From Polaribacter sp. KT25b (GTDB taxonomy: Bacteria; Bacteroidota; Bacteroidia; Flavobacteriales; Flavobacteriaceae), in NCBI RefSeq assembly GCF_900105145.1, contig NZ_LT629752.1, forward strand, positions 2,752,001 through 2,816,000: a DNA stretch of 64,000 nt, given 5' to 3'. Positions within the stretch are counted from its first letter, which is position 1. Each line of letters begins with the position of its first letter. Shown here in pieces: positions 54,666-64,000 of this stretch. The position numbers and the translations under genes are program-made. The notes under the pieces are model-generated. The model ran no database searches. It was not told the origin of the DNA and saw nothing but the letters and a program-made list of their open reading frames with translations.

Positions 54666-55571
54666 TTATTTAGTTTGATATTTTTCCTTTATATGCGCAA
54701 TTATTTTCTTCTCATCATTATTAAACTCCTTTTTTAATTCATAAATCTTAGCATCTACTAAAAAGCGATACCAAAAGGCTTGCAATATATACCAAACAAA
54801 ACCTGACTTACCATCTAAAAAACCTAATTTTATGACATAGACATAGAAAAAATACATAAAAGGCCTCACAAACAAAGGCAATTTTAAATATTTTAATTTT
54901 AAGTACCTTTTACGTTGTTCTCCGGTTCCAAATAATTTTGGCGTTACAGAACTGGTAGAAAATATTTGATATTGTGTATCTAACAAATCTACCATTTCTC
55001 TAGAAGCATATCCATTATGTTTATCAGTCCACCAAGATAAATCATTTAAATTTTCATCAACTTGAACAAGGTCAATCTGTTTTGTTGTACCCTCTGTTAG
55101 CTTAATATGCTCATCCATCCATCTATTTTCACAAAAGCCTTTACCATTTCTCCAAATTTTTAAATGCCATACAGGGTACCAACCACCATATAGCAACTCC
55201 TTACCCATAAAAATAATTTTTCTTTTTATATAGACTCCTGTAACATCATTTTCTAAATTAGCTAAGGATTCTTTTAAATAGATCTTTTTTTTAGACTCAT
55301 AATATTCATCTGCATCTATTCGCCATACCCATTCTGATTGGATATCACAATGCTCTAATGCCCAATTAAATTGGGTTGCATAATTAACCCAAGCATTTTG
55401 ATAAACCTTTGCTCCTAAATTCTCAGCAATTGCAACCGTATTGTCTTTACTATAAGAATCTATGATAAAAATTTCATCAACGGTATTTTTTAAAGAAGCA
55501 ATACAACGCGAAATGTGCTGCTCTTCATTGTAAGTAAGTATTATGGCTGATATGGTATTTGATGACTTCAT
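54666..55571 (-). CDS. Family 2 glycosyltransferase, WaaE/KdtX-like
   Basis: A 301-residue GT2 enzyme: ISAIILTYNEEQHISRCI (7-24), EIFIIDSYSKDNTVAIAE and WVWRIDADEYY (metal site DAD, about 86-88). The pattern NWALEHCDIQSEWVWRIDADE is close to WaaE/KdtX heptosyl- or glucosyltransferases of lipopolysaccharide cores. Charged C-terminus. It overlaps the acyltransferase upstream by one base. Confidence 0.9.
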   Translation of the reverse strand: MKSSNTISAIILTYNEEQHISRCIASLKNTVDEIFIIDSYSKDNTVAIAENLGAKVYQNAWVNYATQFNWALEHCDIQSEWVWRIDADEYYESKKKIYLKESLANLENDVTGVYIKRKIIFMGKELLYGGWYPVWHLKIWRNGKGFCENRWMDEHIKLTEGTTKQIDLVQVDENLNDLSWWTDKHNGYASREMVDLLDTQYQIFSTSSVTPKLFGTGEQRKRYLKLKYLKLPLFVRPFMYFFYVYVIKLGFLDGKSGFVWYILQAFWYRFLVDAKIYELKKEFNNDEKKIIAHIKEKYQTK

Positions 55572-56122
55572 TATTGTAAATTTCTTTTCTTTATAAATTT
55601 GGCAGGATTACCTCCAACAACTGTCCATGCATCTACATCTTTAAAAACACCAGCTCTTGCGCCAACTACAGCACCTTGTTTTATGGTTACACCAGGCCCA
55701 ACAAAAGCACCAGCAGCCACCCATGATTCTTCTTCAACAACAATGGGTTTTAAAACCAAATTATTATTAACATCTGTAAAATCATGGGTTGAGGCACATA
55801 AATAGGCTTTTTGAGAAATAGTTGTATTGGCTCCAATAGTAATCATTCCTTGGTTGTAACAATCTACGTTAGGACCTAAAGTAGCATAAGCTCCCATTTC
55901 TAAATTCCAAGGTGCCCAAATTTTTACACTAGCATAGATATTCGCTTTGTTATGCAATTTGGCTCCAAAAACTCTCAAAACAAAATTTCTCCAAGACCTA
56001 AAAAAACGGGAAATAAAAGGTTTAAATAAAAATATATAACAAATACTCCAAAGTAACCTGCCTATTTTATTTTTTACACTAAAGCTATGGTTGTACTGCG
56101 ATAAATCTACTTTTTTAGACAT
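55571..56122 (-). CDS. WcaF-like colanic-acid-type acetyltransferase
   Basis: I use the ATG at 56122 (MSKKVDLSQYNHSFSV); an upstream TTG start at 56140 would overlap the previous gene. The 183-residue protein has a short N-terminal helical part and a left-handed beta-helix of hexapeptide repeats (GAYATLGPNVDCYNQGMITIG, VAAGAFVGPGVTI, VVGARAGVFKDV, VVGGNPAKFI), typical of WcaF. It acetylates a sugar of the lipid-linked unit. Catalytic histidine in ASTHDFTD. Confidence 0.9.
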   Translation of the reverse strand: MSKKVDLSQYNHSFSVKNKIGRLLWSICYIFLFKPFISRFFRSWRNFVLRVFGAKLHNKANIYASVKIWAPWNLEMGAYATLGPNVDCYNQGMITIGANTTISQKAYLCASTHDFTDVNNNLVLKPIVVEEESWVAAGAFVGPGVTIKQGAVVGARAGVFKDVDAWTVVGGNPAKFIKKRNLQ

Positions 56123-56129
56123 TTCTTCT

Positions 56130-57248
56130 TTATTTATCAAGTATGTTATGATACAATTTTAACATATTCTGTGCAACAACCTTTACATCGTAATTTTCTT
56201 CAACTAACTTTCTTCCATTTAATCCCATTAATAGCATTTCTTCTGGACTTTTTTGCATAGCTGCTTGTAATGTTACTCTTAAGTTTTCTACACTTAAATC
56301 TATCCACCATCCACATTTATGGGTATTTAACTCCTCCCAAGGCGTACCTGTAGTTGTAATTACTGGAGTAAAGCTAGCCAATGCTTCGGCAACTACAATA
56401 CCAAAATTTTCACTATAGGTTGGCAATACAAATAAGGTAGACTCTCTAAACAACGTCATTTTTTTTTCTCCAAAAACAGGTTCTTTTATAAATAATTGCT
56501 GCTCTAATTGTTGTTTCGCTATTTTTTCTTGTAAACTTTTAATATAATTAGCATCCCCATTTCCTACAATTTCAAGTACCCAATCTTTTCTAATATCTGA
56601 TGTTAATTGTGACCAAGCCTCTATTAACAGCTCAATCCCTTTTTTAGGGTGAATTCGTGATAAAAACAAAATTTTTCTTGGTTGATCAGTTTTAATCGGT
56701 TCTTCTGTTGGAAATTTAGAAATATCAACCCCATTGGGAATAATGGTAATTGGATTTGTAAAGCCTAAATTTCTAACATTTGTTTCTTCTAATTTACAAG
56801 TAGCATGTATGACAGCTGCTTTTTTTAAATCCTTTTTTTGATATAAAAATAGGCCCAACTTCTTTTTCCATGAACGCTGTTTCATAATCCATGGTTCTAA
56901 CATGCCTCGAGGTGTAATTATATATGGAATCCCTTTTAATCGAGCAAAAAAAGCGACTATATGAATATATGGATCCCAAACATGTTGTAAATGAATTAGT
57001 GAAATTTCTTTTTTTGAAAGTTTCATGCAATATGCAAAAATATTTATAGTAGAATAAAAGTTTACTTGAAAAAGTTTTGATGTATTTATTTTTACAGGTT
57101 TATCGCTTGGTCTTGAAATTAGTTCTATTTTCAAACCTAATTTAGAGACCTGTTCACAAGTTTGCGGTACACTTCTGGAAGGACCACCAGCACTTTCATC
57201 TAATGAACCAACAATATGTAAAACTTTCTTTATTTTTTTGTTATCCAT
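56130..57248 (-). CDS. Family 4 glycosyltransferase
   Basis: A 372-residue GT-B retaining transferase. N-terminal domain VLHIVGSLDESAGGPSRSV (9-27) and TPRGMLEPW; C-terminal domain KILFLSRIHPKKGIELLIEAW with the donor-binding E-x7-E in FGIVVAEALASFTPVI. Soluble. Part of the same operon as its neighbours, 7 bp from the acyltransferase start. Confidence 0.93.
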   Translation of the reverse strand: MDNKKIKKVLHIVGSLDESAGGPSRSVPQTCEQVSKLGLKIELISRPSDKPVKINTSKLFQVNFYSTINIFAYCMKLSKKEISLIHLQHVWDPYIHIVAFFARLKGIPYIITPRGMLEPWIMKQRSWKKKLGLFLYQKKDLKKAAVIHATCKLEETNVRNLGFTNPITIIPNGVDISKFPTEEPIKTDQPRKILFLSRIHPKKGIELLIEAWSQLTSDIRKDWVLEIVGNGDANYIKSLQEKIAKQQLEQQLFIKEPVFGEKKMTLFRESTLFVLPTYSENFGIVVAEALASFTPVITTTGTPWEELNTHKCGWWIDLSVENLRVTLQAAMQKSPEEMLLMGLNGRKLVEENYDVKVVAQNMLKLYHNILDK

Positions 57249-57297
57249 AATTACTAATTTATATACTTTTATTCTTAATACAAATTTTATAACTCTT

Positions 57298-58110
57298 CTA
57301 GCTATTGTGAAAAAAACCTCCCATCCTTGAAATTTTTTTATATTTTAAAATACGCCTAACGTATATTCTAAAGTTTGTTATTCTAAAAATTAATTTCTCG
57401 AAAAAAGGAATTAGAGAATATCTATAATTATAAGCTAAACCCAGGCGAACATGTTCTTCATTTTGAAGAGTTCCATCTGATGAAAGTTGTCCACTCTGTA
57501 TAGTGTATGCAGCACATATCGAATTTACATAATAAAAAACAGCTTTAGACTCTATTGATTTTATCCAAAAATTAGTGTCTGCAATTAGTTTATAACTTTC
57601 ATCATACCCACCTATTCTAAGAAATAAATCACTTTTCATTATTGTAGCTTGCTGTGTAAAAAGCACTATTCTATTTAGAAGTAATGGTTTAAATGCTTTA
57701 TACCGGGAAGATGATGTCTGCTCTCCAATTACTTCATTATTTTCATCAACATAACAAGTCTTCCCATAAGCAACGTCCACATTAGGATTACTATCCATTA
57801 TTTCAAAAAGTTTTACAAAATTGTCAAGCCAATAATCATCATCGTTTATATAAGTCAAATATTTGAAATCTTTAGCATATTTTTTTAAGCCATAATTTAA
57901 CGCAGAGTATATCCCTTTGCATGTTTCAGGTTCTTCAATAACATTTACATTAGGAAACTCATTTCTTAATCTAAAGCAATGCACTGGTGGCGCAATTATA
58001 ACATGGTATGTTCTATCTTTACCAATATTAGAAACTGAATTTATAGTACGCTTTAAAGTACTTCTATTACCTAAAGTTGCTGTTACAATTAAAATATCTG
58101 GTTTATTCAT
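57298..58110 (-). CDS. Family 2 glycosyltransferase
   Basis: A 270-residue GT2 protein starting KPDILIVTATLGNRSTLKRTI (3-23, core shown), with YLTYINDDDYWLDNF holding the DDD metal site (about 90-92) and GGYDESYKLIADTNFWIK, the acceptor-side pattern. Its start overlaps the Wzy stop by one base. Confidence 0.9.
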   Translation of the reverse strand: MNKPDILIVTATLGNRSTLKRTINSVSNIGKDRTYHVIIAPPVHCFRLRNEFPNVNVIEEPETCKGIYSALNYGLKKYAKDFKYLTYINDDDYWLDNFVKLFEIMDSNPNVDVAYGKTCYVDENNEVIGEQTSSSRYKAFKPLLLNRIVLFTQQATIMKSDLFLRIGGYDESYKLIADTNFWIKSIESKAVFYYVNSICAAYTIQSGQLSSDGTLQNEEHVRLGLAYNYRYSLIPFFEKLIFRITNFRIYVRRILKYKKISRMGGFFHNS

Positions 58111-59491
58111 TATATATTTTTATTAATTACTTTTAACTTTTTGTATGAATAAATTGCAATAGATATCCATACATACACCAGAATCCAACTAGAAAAATAA
58201 TCTCTAATCCACCAAAGAAGTGAAGATAAAACTGAAATATATAATGAAAAAGATATCCACAATCTATTTATGATTGTATACTCTATCAAATTGTTAAATT
58301 TTCCTAAAACGAACCCAATTAATATTGCAAAAGGGAAAGAAAACCACCCAAAATTAAAAAACAACTCTGCTATATAAGAGCCCCCTAGAGGATAATCTGT
58401 ATTTAAATAATTTAAAAAAGCATATTGGTTAGGCATTTCACCTAAAATACCACCTACATTTGGAACAAAACTCACTAAACTTACAATATAGGTCCAGCCA
58501 TAATTAAAAGAAGTGTATAATGGCACATCCCTAATTGATAGTATAACAACATTTAAGTTTGAACCTAATTGTGCAAGCAAAGAAATAAATCCATCGATAT
58601 TTAATAAAGTAGAAATGGAAATATTTTCACTTTCTTTAACAATTCCATAATTTCTAATTGAAGATATCAAATAAAGAACATTAGAGAAAACAAACAATAT
58701 CGCTGCAAAAATAAATACTTTCTTCTTAGAGAGATTTGATATAATACGGTAATAAATAAAAAACAATACTATAATTGTTAAAATCTGACTTGAACGATTA
58801 CCAGACAACATAGTTAATAATTCTATTACAATACCGAATACAATTAATGATTTGACTATTCTTAAATTTTTCTTATAACCTATTATCAACATAAAAAGAC
58901 CTGGATGATAAAAAGGTTTAAAAACAATTTCTGGGCCATAATTTTGATCACGAATCCCACTATAAACACCACCATTTAAAATGGATTGAATTTGAATTGA
59001 ATAATAATAATAATAAGAAAATAGACCTAATATTAATAAAATCTTCCCTAAACCTATTAGAAATTTCAACTCTTTTTTCTCACGATCATATAGAACGAAT
59101 TCATTATAACTACAACTTATTTTATTAGAACTTAATAAAAAACCAGTAACCACACAACTCTGAATAAATAATGCGAAAAAATTGGCTTGGTTATAAATTT
59201 CTATAGAATATCTAGCTAATTCTATGTTTTTAACACTGATGAAATCTTCTTTACCTATTAAGTATATAAATGGCTCACCAAAATGAAAAACTGTAGATAA
59301 AACGATAAAAATTATAGCAAAAGACAAATATTTTATATCTAAAATTCTTAAAAAAAAATAGATAACATTAAATTAATAATTGAAACTACAGAAATATAAT
59401 TATAATTTAAGTCTGTAAAACTTAATATAGGCAAAGCTATAAGCAAATTAATAATCAGGTAAAGTACTGTGTTTTGATATTTCTTATCCAT
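58110..59491 (-). CDS. wzy: O-antigen polymerase-like Wzy, frameshifted at an A9/T9 tract
   Basis: A polytopic membrane protein of about ten helices with a large loop between (EFVLYDREKKELKFLIGLGKI, GVYSGIRDQNYGPEIVFK), as in oligosaccharide repeat-unit polymerases. The natural ATG is at 59491: MDKKYQNTVLYLIINLLIALP gives a normal first helix and overlaps the stop of the upstream GT8 gene by 8 bp. That frame hits TAA right after the nine-T run (coding strand, 59350-59358). One more T would read on as FLRILDIKYLSFAII into the remaining 400 residues. The downstream part alone starts only at a TTG (59327) and lacks two helices. So the gene is off or mis-sequenced here; a slippage switch is likely. 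Confidence 0.82.
59350..59358. repeat. Nine-A homopolymer that breaks the wzy frame
   Basis: Nine consecutive A on the plus strand (T9 in the gene) about 45 codons after the wzy ATG. Ten would restore the frame. Another nine-base tract closes the GT8 gene at 59494-59502, and a third is at 63720-63728. Confidence 0.85.
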
Positions 59492-60425
59492 TATTTTTTT
59501 TTACCAATAAAACAAATACCCTAGATTTTATAGCGATATATATAAAACGAGATATAAAATAATCAAAAGAATTTGGAAAACATAATTTATTTTTAATTTT
59601 AGATAAATACACATAATATTCATACATATATGGATGGTAACATTTTCTAGACCAAGGCTTAGGTCTAGAAACAAAATGAATTATTGTTGGATCTAAAATT
59701 TCTGATAATATTTCTTTTGAATAGTTATATGAAATATTCTTCATATTTCCATTTACTTTCATATTTATGATCTTATGTACATCAAGTTTAAAATATGAAG
59801 ATAACATATTCCACCTACATGATAACTCCTTTACCTTTGAATGTAAAACAGCGTTAAGTGTATCTTGATCATGAAAGACAATCCTTGAATGATAATTTGA
59901 AATAAAATCAATCAATTGGCTTTCAACATTATTATTCCTCCAATAGTCTAAATTAATTAATAAAACACCTGCATTAAAGTAACCGTTTTCTATCGAATAA
60001 CCCAAACGTGAAATTGATTCAATATTTTCTCTTGCAATTTGAAAAACAGCAGCCATTGCAAATTTGGATATATCTTCATTCCATAATTCATAAATATTTT
60101 TTCTAACAACAATATCACAATCTAAATAAATTATCTTATGGACATCAATAGGCAACAAACTTGATATTAACAATCTATAATAAGTAGCTAAACTAATATG
60201 ACTCAGTTTATCATCATCAGGCATTGGAAATTTATTTAAAACATTTCGATTTATTTTAATAATATTTAAAATTACTCCAAGGTTATTTAATAAAATTTGA
60301 TTTTCTGAATTTAATCCTTCTGTTAAAATATAAAATGTAACGTTTGGATTATTTTTAGCAACAGAAACTATGGTTACAGAACAATGTTGCACAAAATTAT
60401 CGTCGGTAGCTAATACTATATTCAT
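59484..60425 (-). CDS. Family 8 glycosyltransferase
   Basis: A 313-residue retaining GT-A enzyme, like LPS galactosyl/glucosyltransferases: MNIVLATDDNFVQHCSVTIVS (1-21, core), IIYLDCDIVV with the DxD site (about 100-102), YFNAGVLLINLDYW and FHDQDTLNAVL. The C-terminal hydrophobic/aromatic helices and basic end (SFDYFISRFIYIAIKSR) suggest membrane association. Its stop overlaps the start of wzy by 8 bp. Confidence 0.92.
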   Translation of the reverse strand: MNIVLATDDNFVQHCSVTIVSVAKNNPNVTFYILTEGLNSENQILLNNLGVILNIIKINRNVLNKFPMPDDDKLSHISLATYYRLLISSLLPIDVHKIIYLDCDIVVRKNIYELWNEDISKFAMAAVFQIARENIESISRLGYSIENGYFNAGVLLINLDYWRNNNVESQLIDFISNYHSRIVFHDQDTLNAVLHSKVKELSCRWNMLSSYFKLDVHKIINMKVNGNMKNISYNYSKEILSEILDPTIIHFVSRPKPWSRKCYHPYMYEYYVYLSKIKNKLCFPNSFDYFISRFIYIAIKSRVFVLLVKKNNG

Positions 60426-60429
60426 TATA

Positions 60430-61065
60430 TTAATCCTTTTTTATATTTTTAATTACTTTACAAGGATTTCCTGCGGCTATACAATCCATAGGAATATCTT
60501 TAACTACAACTGAACCTGCACCTATTACAGATCTTGCACCAATTTTTACTCCTTTCAAAATGATTGTTTTAGCTCCAATCAAAACGTCATCCATGATAAT
60601 AATTGGTTTTGATAATTTATTTAAATTATCAATTGAACTATTCCTTCTATCCATAAAATCAAGAGAGTGACAATCACTATCAAGTATTATACAATCAGCA
60701 CCTAATTGAACATTATTCCCTATAACTATTTCTTTGTGACTCCAAATACTTGGAGAACTAGCTTTCACATTATTACCTATAATAATTTTAGCATTATTAG
60801 AAGTTGCAATAGAAGATCTTAAGTTACGACTTAAAGGGTTCAAATTATCACCGCTAGACAAAACGAAATTATCACCAATTTGCACACTACTATTTCTAGC
60901 AATTCTTAGGTATAATTTATTATTTAATCTAGGATGTTTACCGACTCGCATACAAGGTCCAAAACTTCTTATTTTAAATAAATTAAACAAAAGATAAAAC
61001 CGCATAAATATAAATTTATTCAATGCAATTATAAATTGATAAAAAGGTATTTTTTTTAAAAACAT
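60430..61065 (-). CDS. Hexapeptide-repeat acyltransferase, 211 aa
   Basis: An O-acetyltransferase of the left-handed beta-helix type: repeats from about 75 (VQIGDNFVL) through [46 protein letters not shown] and [29 protein letters not shown] supplies the catalytic histidine. The N-terminal 40 residues are basic and aromatic, suiting membrane contact. It starts one base after the next acyltransferase stop. Confidence 0.9.
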   Translation of the reverse strand: MFLKKIPFYQFIIALNKFIFMRFYLLFNLFKIRSFGPCMRVGKHPRLNNKLYLRIARNSSVQIGDNFVLSSGDNLNPLSRNLRSSIATSNNAKIIIGNNVKASSPSIWSHKEIVIGNNVQLGADCIILDSDCHSLDFMDRRNSSIDNLNKLSKPIIIMDDVLIGAKTIILKGVKIGARSVIGAGSVVVKDIPMDCIAAGNPCKVIKNIKKD

Positions 61066-61647
61066 CTATTTTCTGAATTTTATTAACTTAGCTGGATTCC
61101 CTGCAACAATAGAATTTTTTTTAACATCTTTTGTTACGACACTAGATGCTGCTATAATTGCACCCTCCCCAATAGTTACCCCTGGTAATATAACAACATT
61201 AGCACCAATCCAAACGTCATCACCAATAATTATATAATTTTCTTTTAATATCCATTTTTGTGTTCTAATTAATTTTCCTTTATCATGCCCATGGTTAGAT
61301 GCTACCATTGTAATATGCTGTGAAATACTACAATTATCACCAATTTCAATGGTTCCTCCAGCTGCCCTAATATTATTAAACTCACCAATATAAGTATTTT
61401 CACCTATAACTAATTTTGAATTTCTAATCGTATTATTGGGGTCATTACAAACTACAATATAAGTATAATCGTGAATTGATGAACCACTACCGATGCTTAT
61501 TTGATCTAAATCTTGTAACGAAATTATACAATTAGAACTTATATTTACATTTGGATATAAAAATCTAACTCTATTCAATTTACTTAATCTAAGGAGGCTA
61601 AACTTATATCTTTTTAATAAACGTGCCAAATTATATAAAGTTACCAT
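61066..61647 (-). CDS. Hexapeptide-repeat acyltransferase, 193 aa
   Basis: A second O-acetyltransferase, WbbJ/maltose-acetyltransferase-like: [16 protein letters not shown] (70-85), [38 protein letters not shown] with the catalytic His, then [25 protein letters not shown] and [13 protein letters not shown]. Similar in length and fold to its neighbour at 60430, but in the half where they can be compared they differ clearly, so this is not a recent duplication. Confidence 0.92.
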   Translation of the reverse strand: MVTLYNLARLLKRYKFSLLRLSKLNRVRFLYPNVNISSNCIISLQDLDQISIGSGSSIHDYTYIVVCNDPNNTIRNSKLVIGENTYIGEFNNIRAAGGTIEIGDNCSISQHITMVASNHGHDKGKLIRTQKWILKENYIIIGDDVWIGANVVILPGVTIGEGAIIAASSVVTKDVKKNSIVAGNPAKLIKFRK

Positions 61648-61657
61648 TCTAATTTTT

Positions 61658-62593
61658 TTATTTAATTCTACTATAAATTTTTTTATATAAAACAGCGAGA
61701 TTAATCAAACCATAATCTAACAATTTAAAGAATACTCTATCACCTTTAGGATAATATTGATAAAATTCTTGAAGTCCTTTAAATTGAAAGTTTTTTTTAT
61801 CTCTTAAACATAGATACTTTCTTATGTTTAATTTCCCAATACCTATTGATTTATAATAAAATTTATAATTTGAAACTTTCTCATAAAAACTAGACACCAA
61901 TAAGTTTGCTTTAATCAAATCTTCAATTTTCTTATTATCTAAACTACTTGTATAGGAACCCTCCACACCTTTCCTATAATTATAAACAGCTTTATCAATT
62001 TTAACAATATTATCTGCAAAATAAAATAACCTAGGCATTATAGCATAATCTTCACCAAAATCTAAACCATTACTAAAGCTGATTGTCGATTTTTCAAACA
62101 AATCTCTTTTAATTAATTTAGCCCAAAGCACCGTTTCAATACTACCCCATTCTAAAAGTTTTTTTATATATTCTTCTTTAGAATCAATAGATCTTGAAAT
62201 TTTTTTTATACTTAATTTTTCATCTATCAAATTATAATCTCCTATAATGACATCTGTGAAATTATTATTATTTTGTAAAAGAATTGAAAACGCATTGTCT
62301 ACAAGAAAATCATCGGAATCGACAAAAGCCACATATTTACCAGTAGCATTCTCAACCCCAATTTTTCGAGCAATACCAACTCCTTCATTTTTTTTATGAA
62401 TTACTTCTATGCGAGAATCTATACTTTTAAATTTATCACATAAAACATCAGAACCATCGGTACTACCATCATTTATAATAATAATTTGAATATTATGTAT
62501 ACTTTGTCTTATAATACTAATCAAACAACATTCTAAATACTTTTTAGCATTATAAACAGGCACTATTACAGATATTATTGGATCATTCATCAT
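61658..62593 (-). CDS. Family 2 glycosyltransferase
   Basis: A 311-residue GT2 protein, EpsJ/WcaA-like: [21 protein letters not shown] (6-26), [19 protein letters not shown] and [15 protein letters not shown] with the DSDD site (about 91-94). The C-terminal part ([19 protein letters not shown]) is helical. Its 5' end overlaps the pyruvyltransferase gene by 11 bp. Confidence 0.93.
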   Translation of the reverse strand: MMNDPIISVIVPVYNAKKYLECCLISIIRQSIHNIQIIIINDGSTDGSDVLCDKFKSIDSRIEVIHKKNEGVGIARKIGVENATGKYVAFVDSDDFLVDNAFSILLQNNNNFTDVIIGDYNLIDEKLSIKKISRSIDSKEEYIKKLLEWGSIETVLWAKLIKRDLFEKSTISFSNGLDFGEDYAIMPRLFYFADNIVKIDKAVYNYRKGVEGSYTSSLDNKKIEDLIKANLLVSSFYEKVSNYKFYYKSIGIGKLNIRKYLCLRDKKNFQFKGLQEFYQYYPKGDRVFFKLLDYGLINLAVLYKKIYSRIK

Positions 62594-63713
62594 TTAAACC
62601 TTCTTCAATAAATTTTTTACATTGAAATATCCTTTTCTCCAAAATATTATTTACACTATCCCAGTCAACCTCTTTATTAAGTAATTCTGAATTGTCTAAA
62701 TCTTTTTTATCTACAACCATACGATGTTCCAAATTAAATTCTTTTAATAAAGATTTAAAGCGAGCAGCACCCCTTTCTTTGTTACAATAAGAAACAAATG
62801 GTTTATTAAATATAATTGAAAAAGCTGTTGCGTGAAATGAATCTGTAACTACATATTTAGCTTCATAAAAACTTCTCAACCAATCCTCAACAGAAGAGGC
62901 TTTTCTATTTTCTATAGAAACTTTTTGATTATCAGTACTTGTAAAAAAAGGCTTATACCCATATTTATCAGACAGTTTGTCTATTACTTTATCTGTAATT
63001 TCATTAGGATCCAAAACATAAACAAAAATATCCTTTGCTTTAACTTCAGATTTTCTTTGTTTTAATATTTCAATATAGTTTGATTTAGATAACAGCATAG
63101 TGGGATCTAAAACATGTGTAGCAGTATTATCTAAAAATTTACTAACAAGTTCAACACCTATGTCTTCTCTGACAGAGATTGCATCAAATTTACCTAATAA
63201 TTTTTTACATTTTTTGGTCTGTTCATCCGAATATTCCCAACTACCTGCTCCGAAAGATGGTGCATAGGATAGTCTCTTAACATTCCAATTCTTTGCAAAA
63301 TTAAAAAAAGCATCTTCTATTCTTGGATAATATTTTGATCTCCATATCTGATCGCTACCAACAACAAAAGCATCAAAATCTTTATCTTTTAATTCTTTTA
63401 ACTTTTTAACAGGTATTTTGGGTTGTAAATAAATATCATTAAAATATTTAATGTTCCTTCCAGTAATTAAAAGTTCGCGGCGTCTATTCCTTTCTTGAAA
63501 AACGTTTACATCTTTATTTTGCAATAAATATTTTTTAATAAACCTTTTACTGTATTCTTTTGGTCTCTTTTTAATTGGAAGATAGAAAGATTTATACTCA
63601 TCTATCAATATAGGGTCATGACCCATATTTTTTAAAACCTGCATCAAAGCGTAAGCTTGTAATATTCCTCCATAATTAATATGGATTGGCAAAGTTAATA
63701 TCCCTATTTTCAT
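62583..63713 (-). CDS. Polysaccharide pyruvyl transferase family protein
   Basis: Transfers pyruvate from phosphoenolpyruvate to a sugar hydroxyl, adding a ketal and negative charge. The 376-residue product has the typical N-terminus MKIGILTLPIHINYGGILQAY (1-21, core), FVVGSDQIWR (135-144), YAPSFGAGSW, KFDAISVREDIGVEL, and YVVTDSFHATAFSIIFNKPF in the donor site. The start overlaps the upstream partial gene by 4 bp (ATGA). Confidence 0.94.
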   Translation of the reverse strand: MKIGILTLPIHINYGGILQAYALMQVLKNMGHDPILIDEYKSFYLPIKKRPKEYSKRFIKKYLLQNKDVNVFQERNRRRELLITGRNIKYFNDIYLQPKIPVKKLKELKDKDFDAFVVGSDQIWRSKYYPRIEDAFFNFAKNWNVKRLSYAPSFGAGSWEYSDEQTKKCKKLLGKFDAISVREDIGVELVSKFLDNTATHVLDPTMLLSKSNYIEILKQRKSEVKAKDIFVYVLDPNEITDKVIDKLSDKYGYKPFFTSTDNQKVSIENRKASSVEDWLRSFYEAKYVVTDSFHATAFSIIFNKPFVSYCNKERGAARFKSLLKEFNLEHRMVVDKKDLDNSELLNKEVDWDSVNNILEKRIFQCKKFIEEGLNDE

Positions 63714-64000
63714 ATTCTATTTTTTTTTATTATCTTGATAATTGGTCTAAAAGGTATCTTAACAAATTTGATGAGTTTTTCAATAAAAGATGGTTTATAA
63801 AGCTCATTATACCTCGTAATTAATAAATCTAACTCATCTTTAAAAAAAAGAAAAGAATTTTTTCTTATTGCTTTTTCAAAAGAAACATGACTTTTTTCAT
63901 AAATTTTTATTCTTAATTTTTGAATTTTTTTACTCTTATTACTTATCGATTTTAACTTTGTAAAACTCCTTTTTATTGGTCTCCATTGTTTAGTTTTATC
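63710..64000 (-). CDS. C-terminus of an unidentified gene of the polysaccharide operon (5' end cut off)
   Basis: Reading 64000 to 63710 on the minus strand gives an open frame of 96 codons and a TGA stop that overlaps the next ATG by 4 bp. The fragment is strongly basic (SFTKLKSISNKSKKIQKLRIK, later FVKIPFRPIIKIIKKN) and helical, without cysteine motifs. It is the end of a longer protein and I do not recognise it. An iron-sulfur F420-type beta subunit or another transferase often precedes a pyruvyltransferase in such clusters, but nothing here shows which. A nine-base A tract ends the gene. Confidence 0.65.
   Translation of the reverse strand, partial: DKTKQWRPIKRSFTKLKSISNKSKKIQKLRIKIYEKSHVSFEKAIRKNSFLFFKDELDLLITRYNELYKPSFIEKLIKFVKIPFRPIIKIIKKNRI

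Overview
The window is AT-rich, gene-dense DNA from a member of the Bacteroidetes, most likely a marine Flavobacteriaceae close to Polaribacter or Tenacibaculum. The evidence is the porU-porV-gldJ block (type IX secretion and gliding), the CcsBA cytochrome c maturation fusion, Lacal_2735- and DUF2805-type small proteins, and promoters of the Bacteroidetes type (TTG, about 20 bp, TAnnTTTG). No sign of a plasmid or prophage was seen.

Layout. (1) 1-1858, minus: a cut-off ABC1/UbiB kinase and a coiled-coil protein. (2) 1979-7295, plus: a photolyase cluster read away from a perfect palindromic operator (DUF2805 protein, GTP cyclohydrolase I, two duplicated small proteins, SDR, glutathione peroxidase, Lacal_2735 protein, TspO, SRPBCC, class I photolyase). 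Such a set fits light or oxidative-stress defence with pterin/folate supply. (3) tRNA-Thr(UGU) and a terminator. (4) 7636-18926, plus: a neutral-lipid locus with a WS/DGAT acyltransferase (frameshifted here), two alpha/beta hydrolases, one protein carrying GPAT, HAD phosphatase and LPAAT domains, GpsA, a coiled-coil protein, a SARP/BTAD regulator and three phasin-like proteins. (5) 19047-28888, plus: TetR-like protein, second ABC1 kinase, uridine kinase, FtsB/DivIC, a methylmalonyl-CoA mutase pair without a cobalamin domain, CcsBA and a small TPR membrane protein. (6) 28984-39726, minus: LysM lipoprotein, GuaA, KAS III-like, truncated hemoglobin, toxin-antitoxin pair, cytidine deaminase, PorV, PorU. 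(7) gldJ and murF (plus), then a BadF-type kinase (minus). (8) 44305-48764: degenerate repeats, a CpsB-type phosphatase, a nucleotidyltransferase, and a tandem array of about 122-bp imperfect palindromes with a GIY-YIG gene inside. (9) 48812-64000, minus: a Wzx/Wzy-type exopolysaccharide cluster (Wzc, Wza, initiating sugar transferase, six glycosyltransferases, three acyltransferases, Wzy, pyruvyltransferase) running off the right edge.

The most interesting system is the lipid locus. Two promoters upstream of the phasin-like genes carry the same heptamer direct repeat (GTAACTC, 4 bp, GCAACTC, then exactly 8 bp to the TAnnTTTG box). This is the architecture that SARP regulators recognise in actinomycetes, and a SARP-type gene lies immediately upstream. 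The locus looks like a flavobacterial triacylglycerol or wax granule system with its own regulator and granule-coat candidates. In the polysaccharide cluster, a 9-A tract breaks the wzy frame and an in-frame hexanucleotide repeat encodes the tyrosine tail of Wzc; both could vary by slippage.
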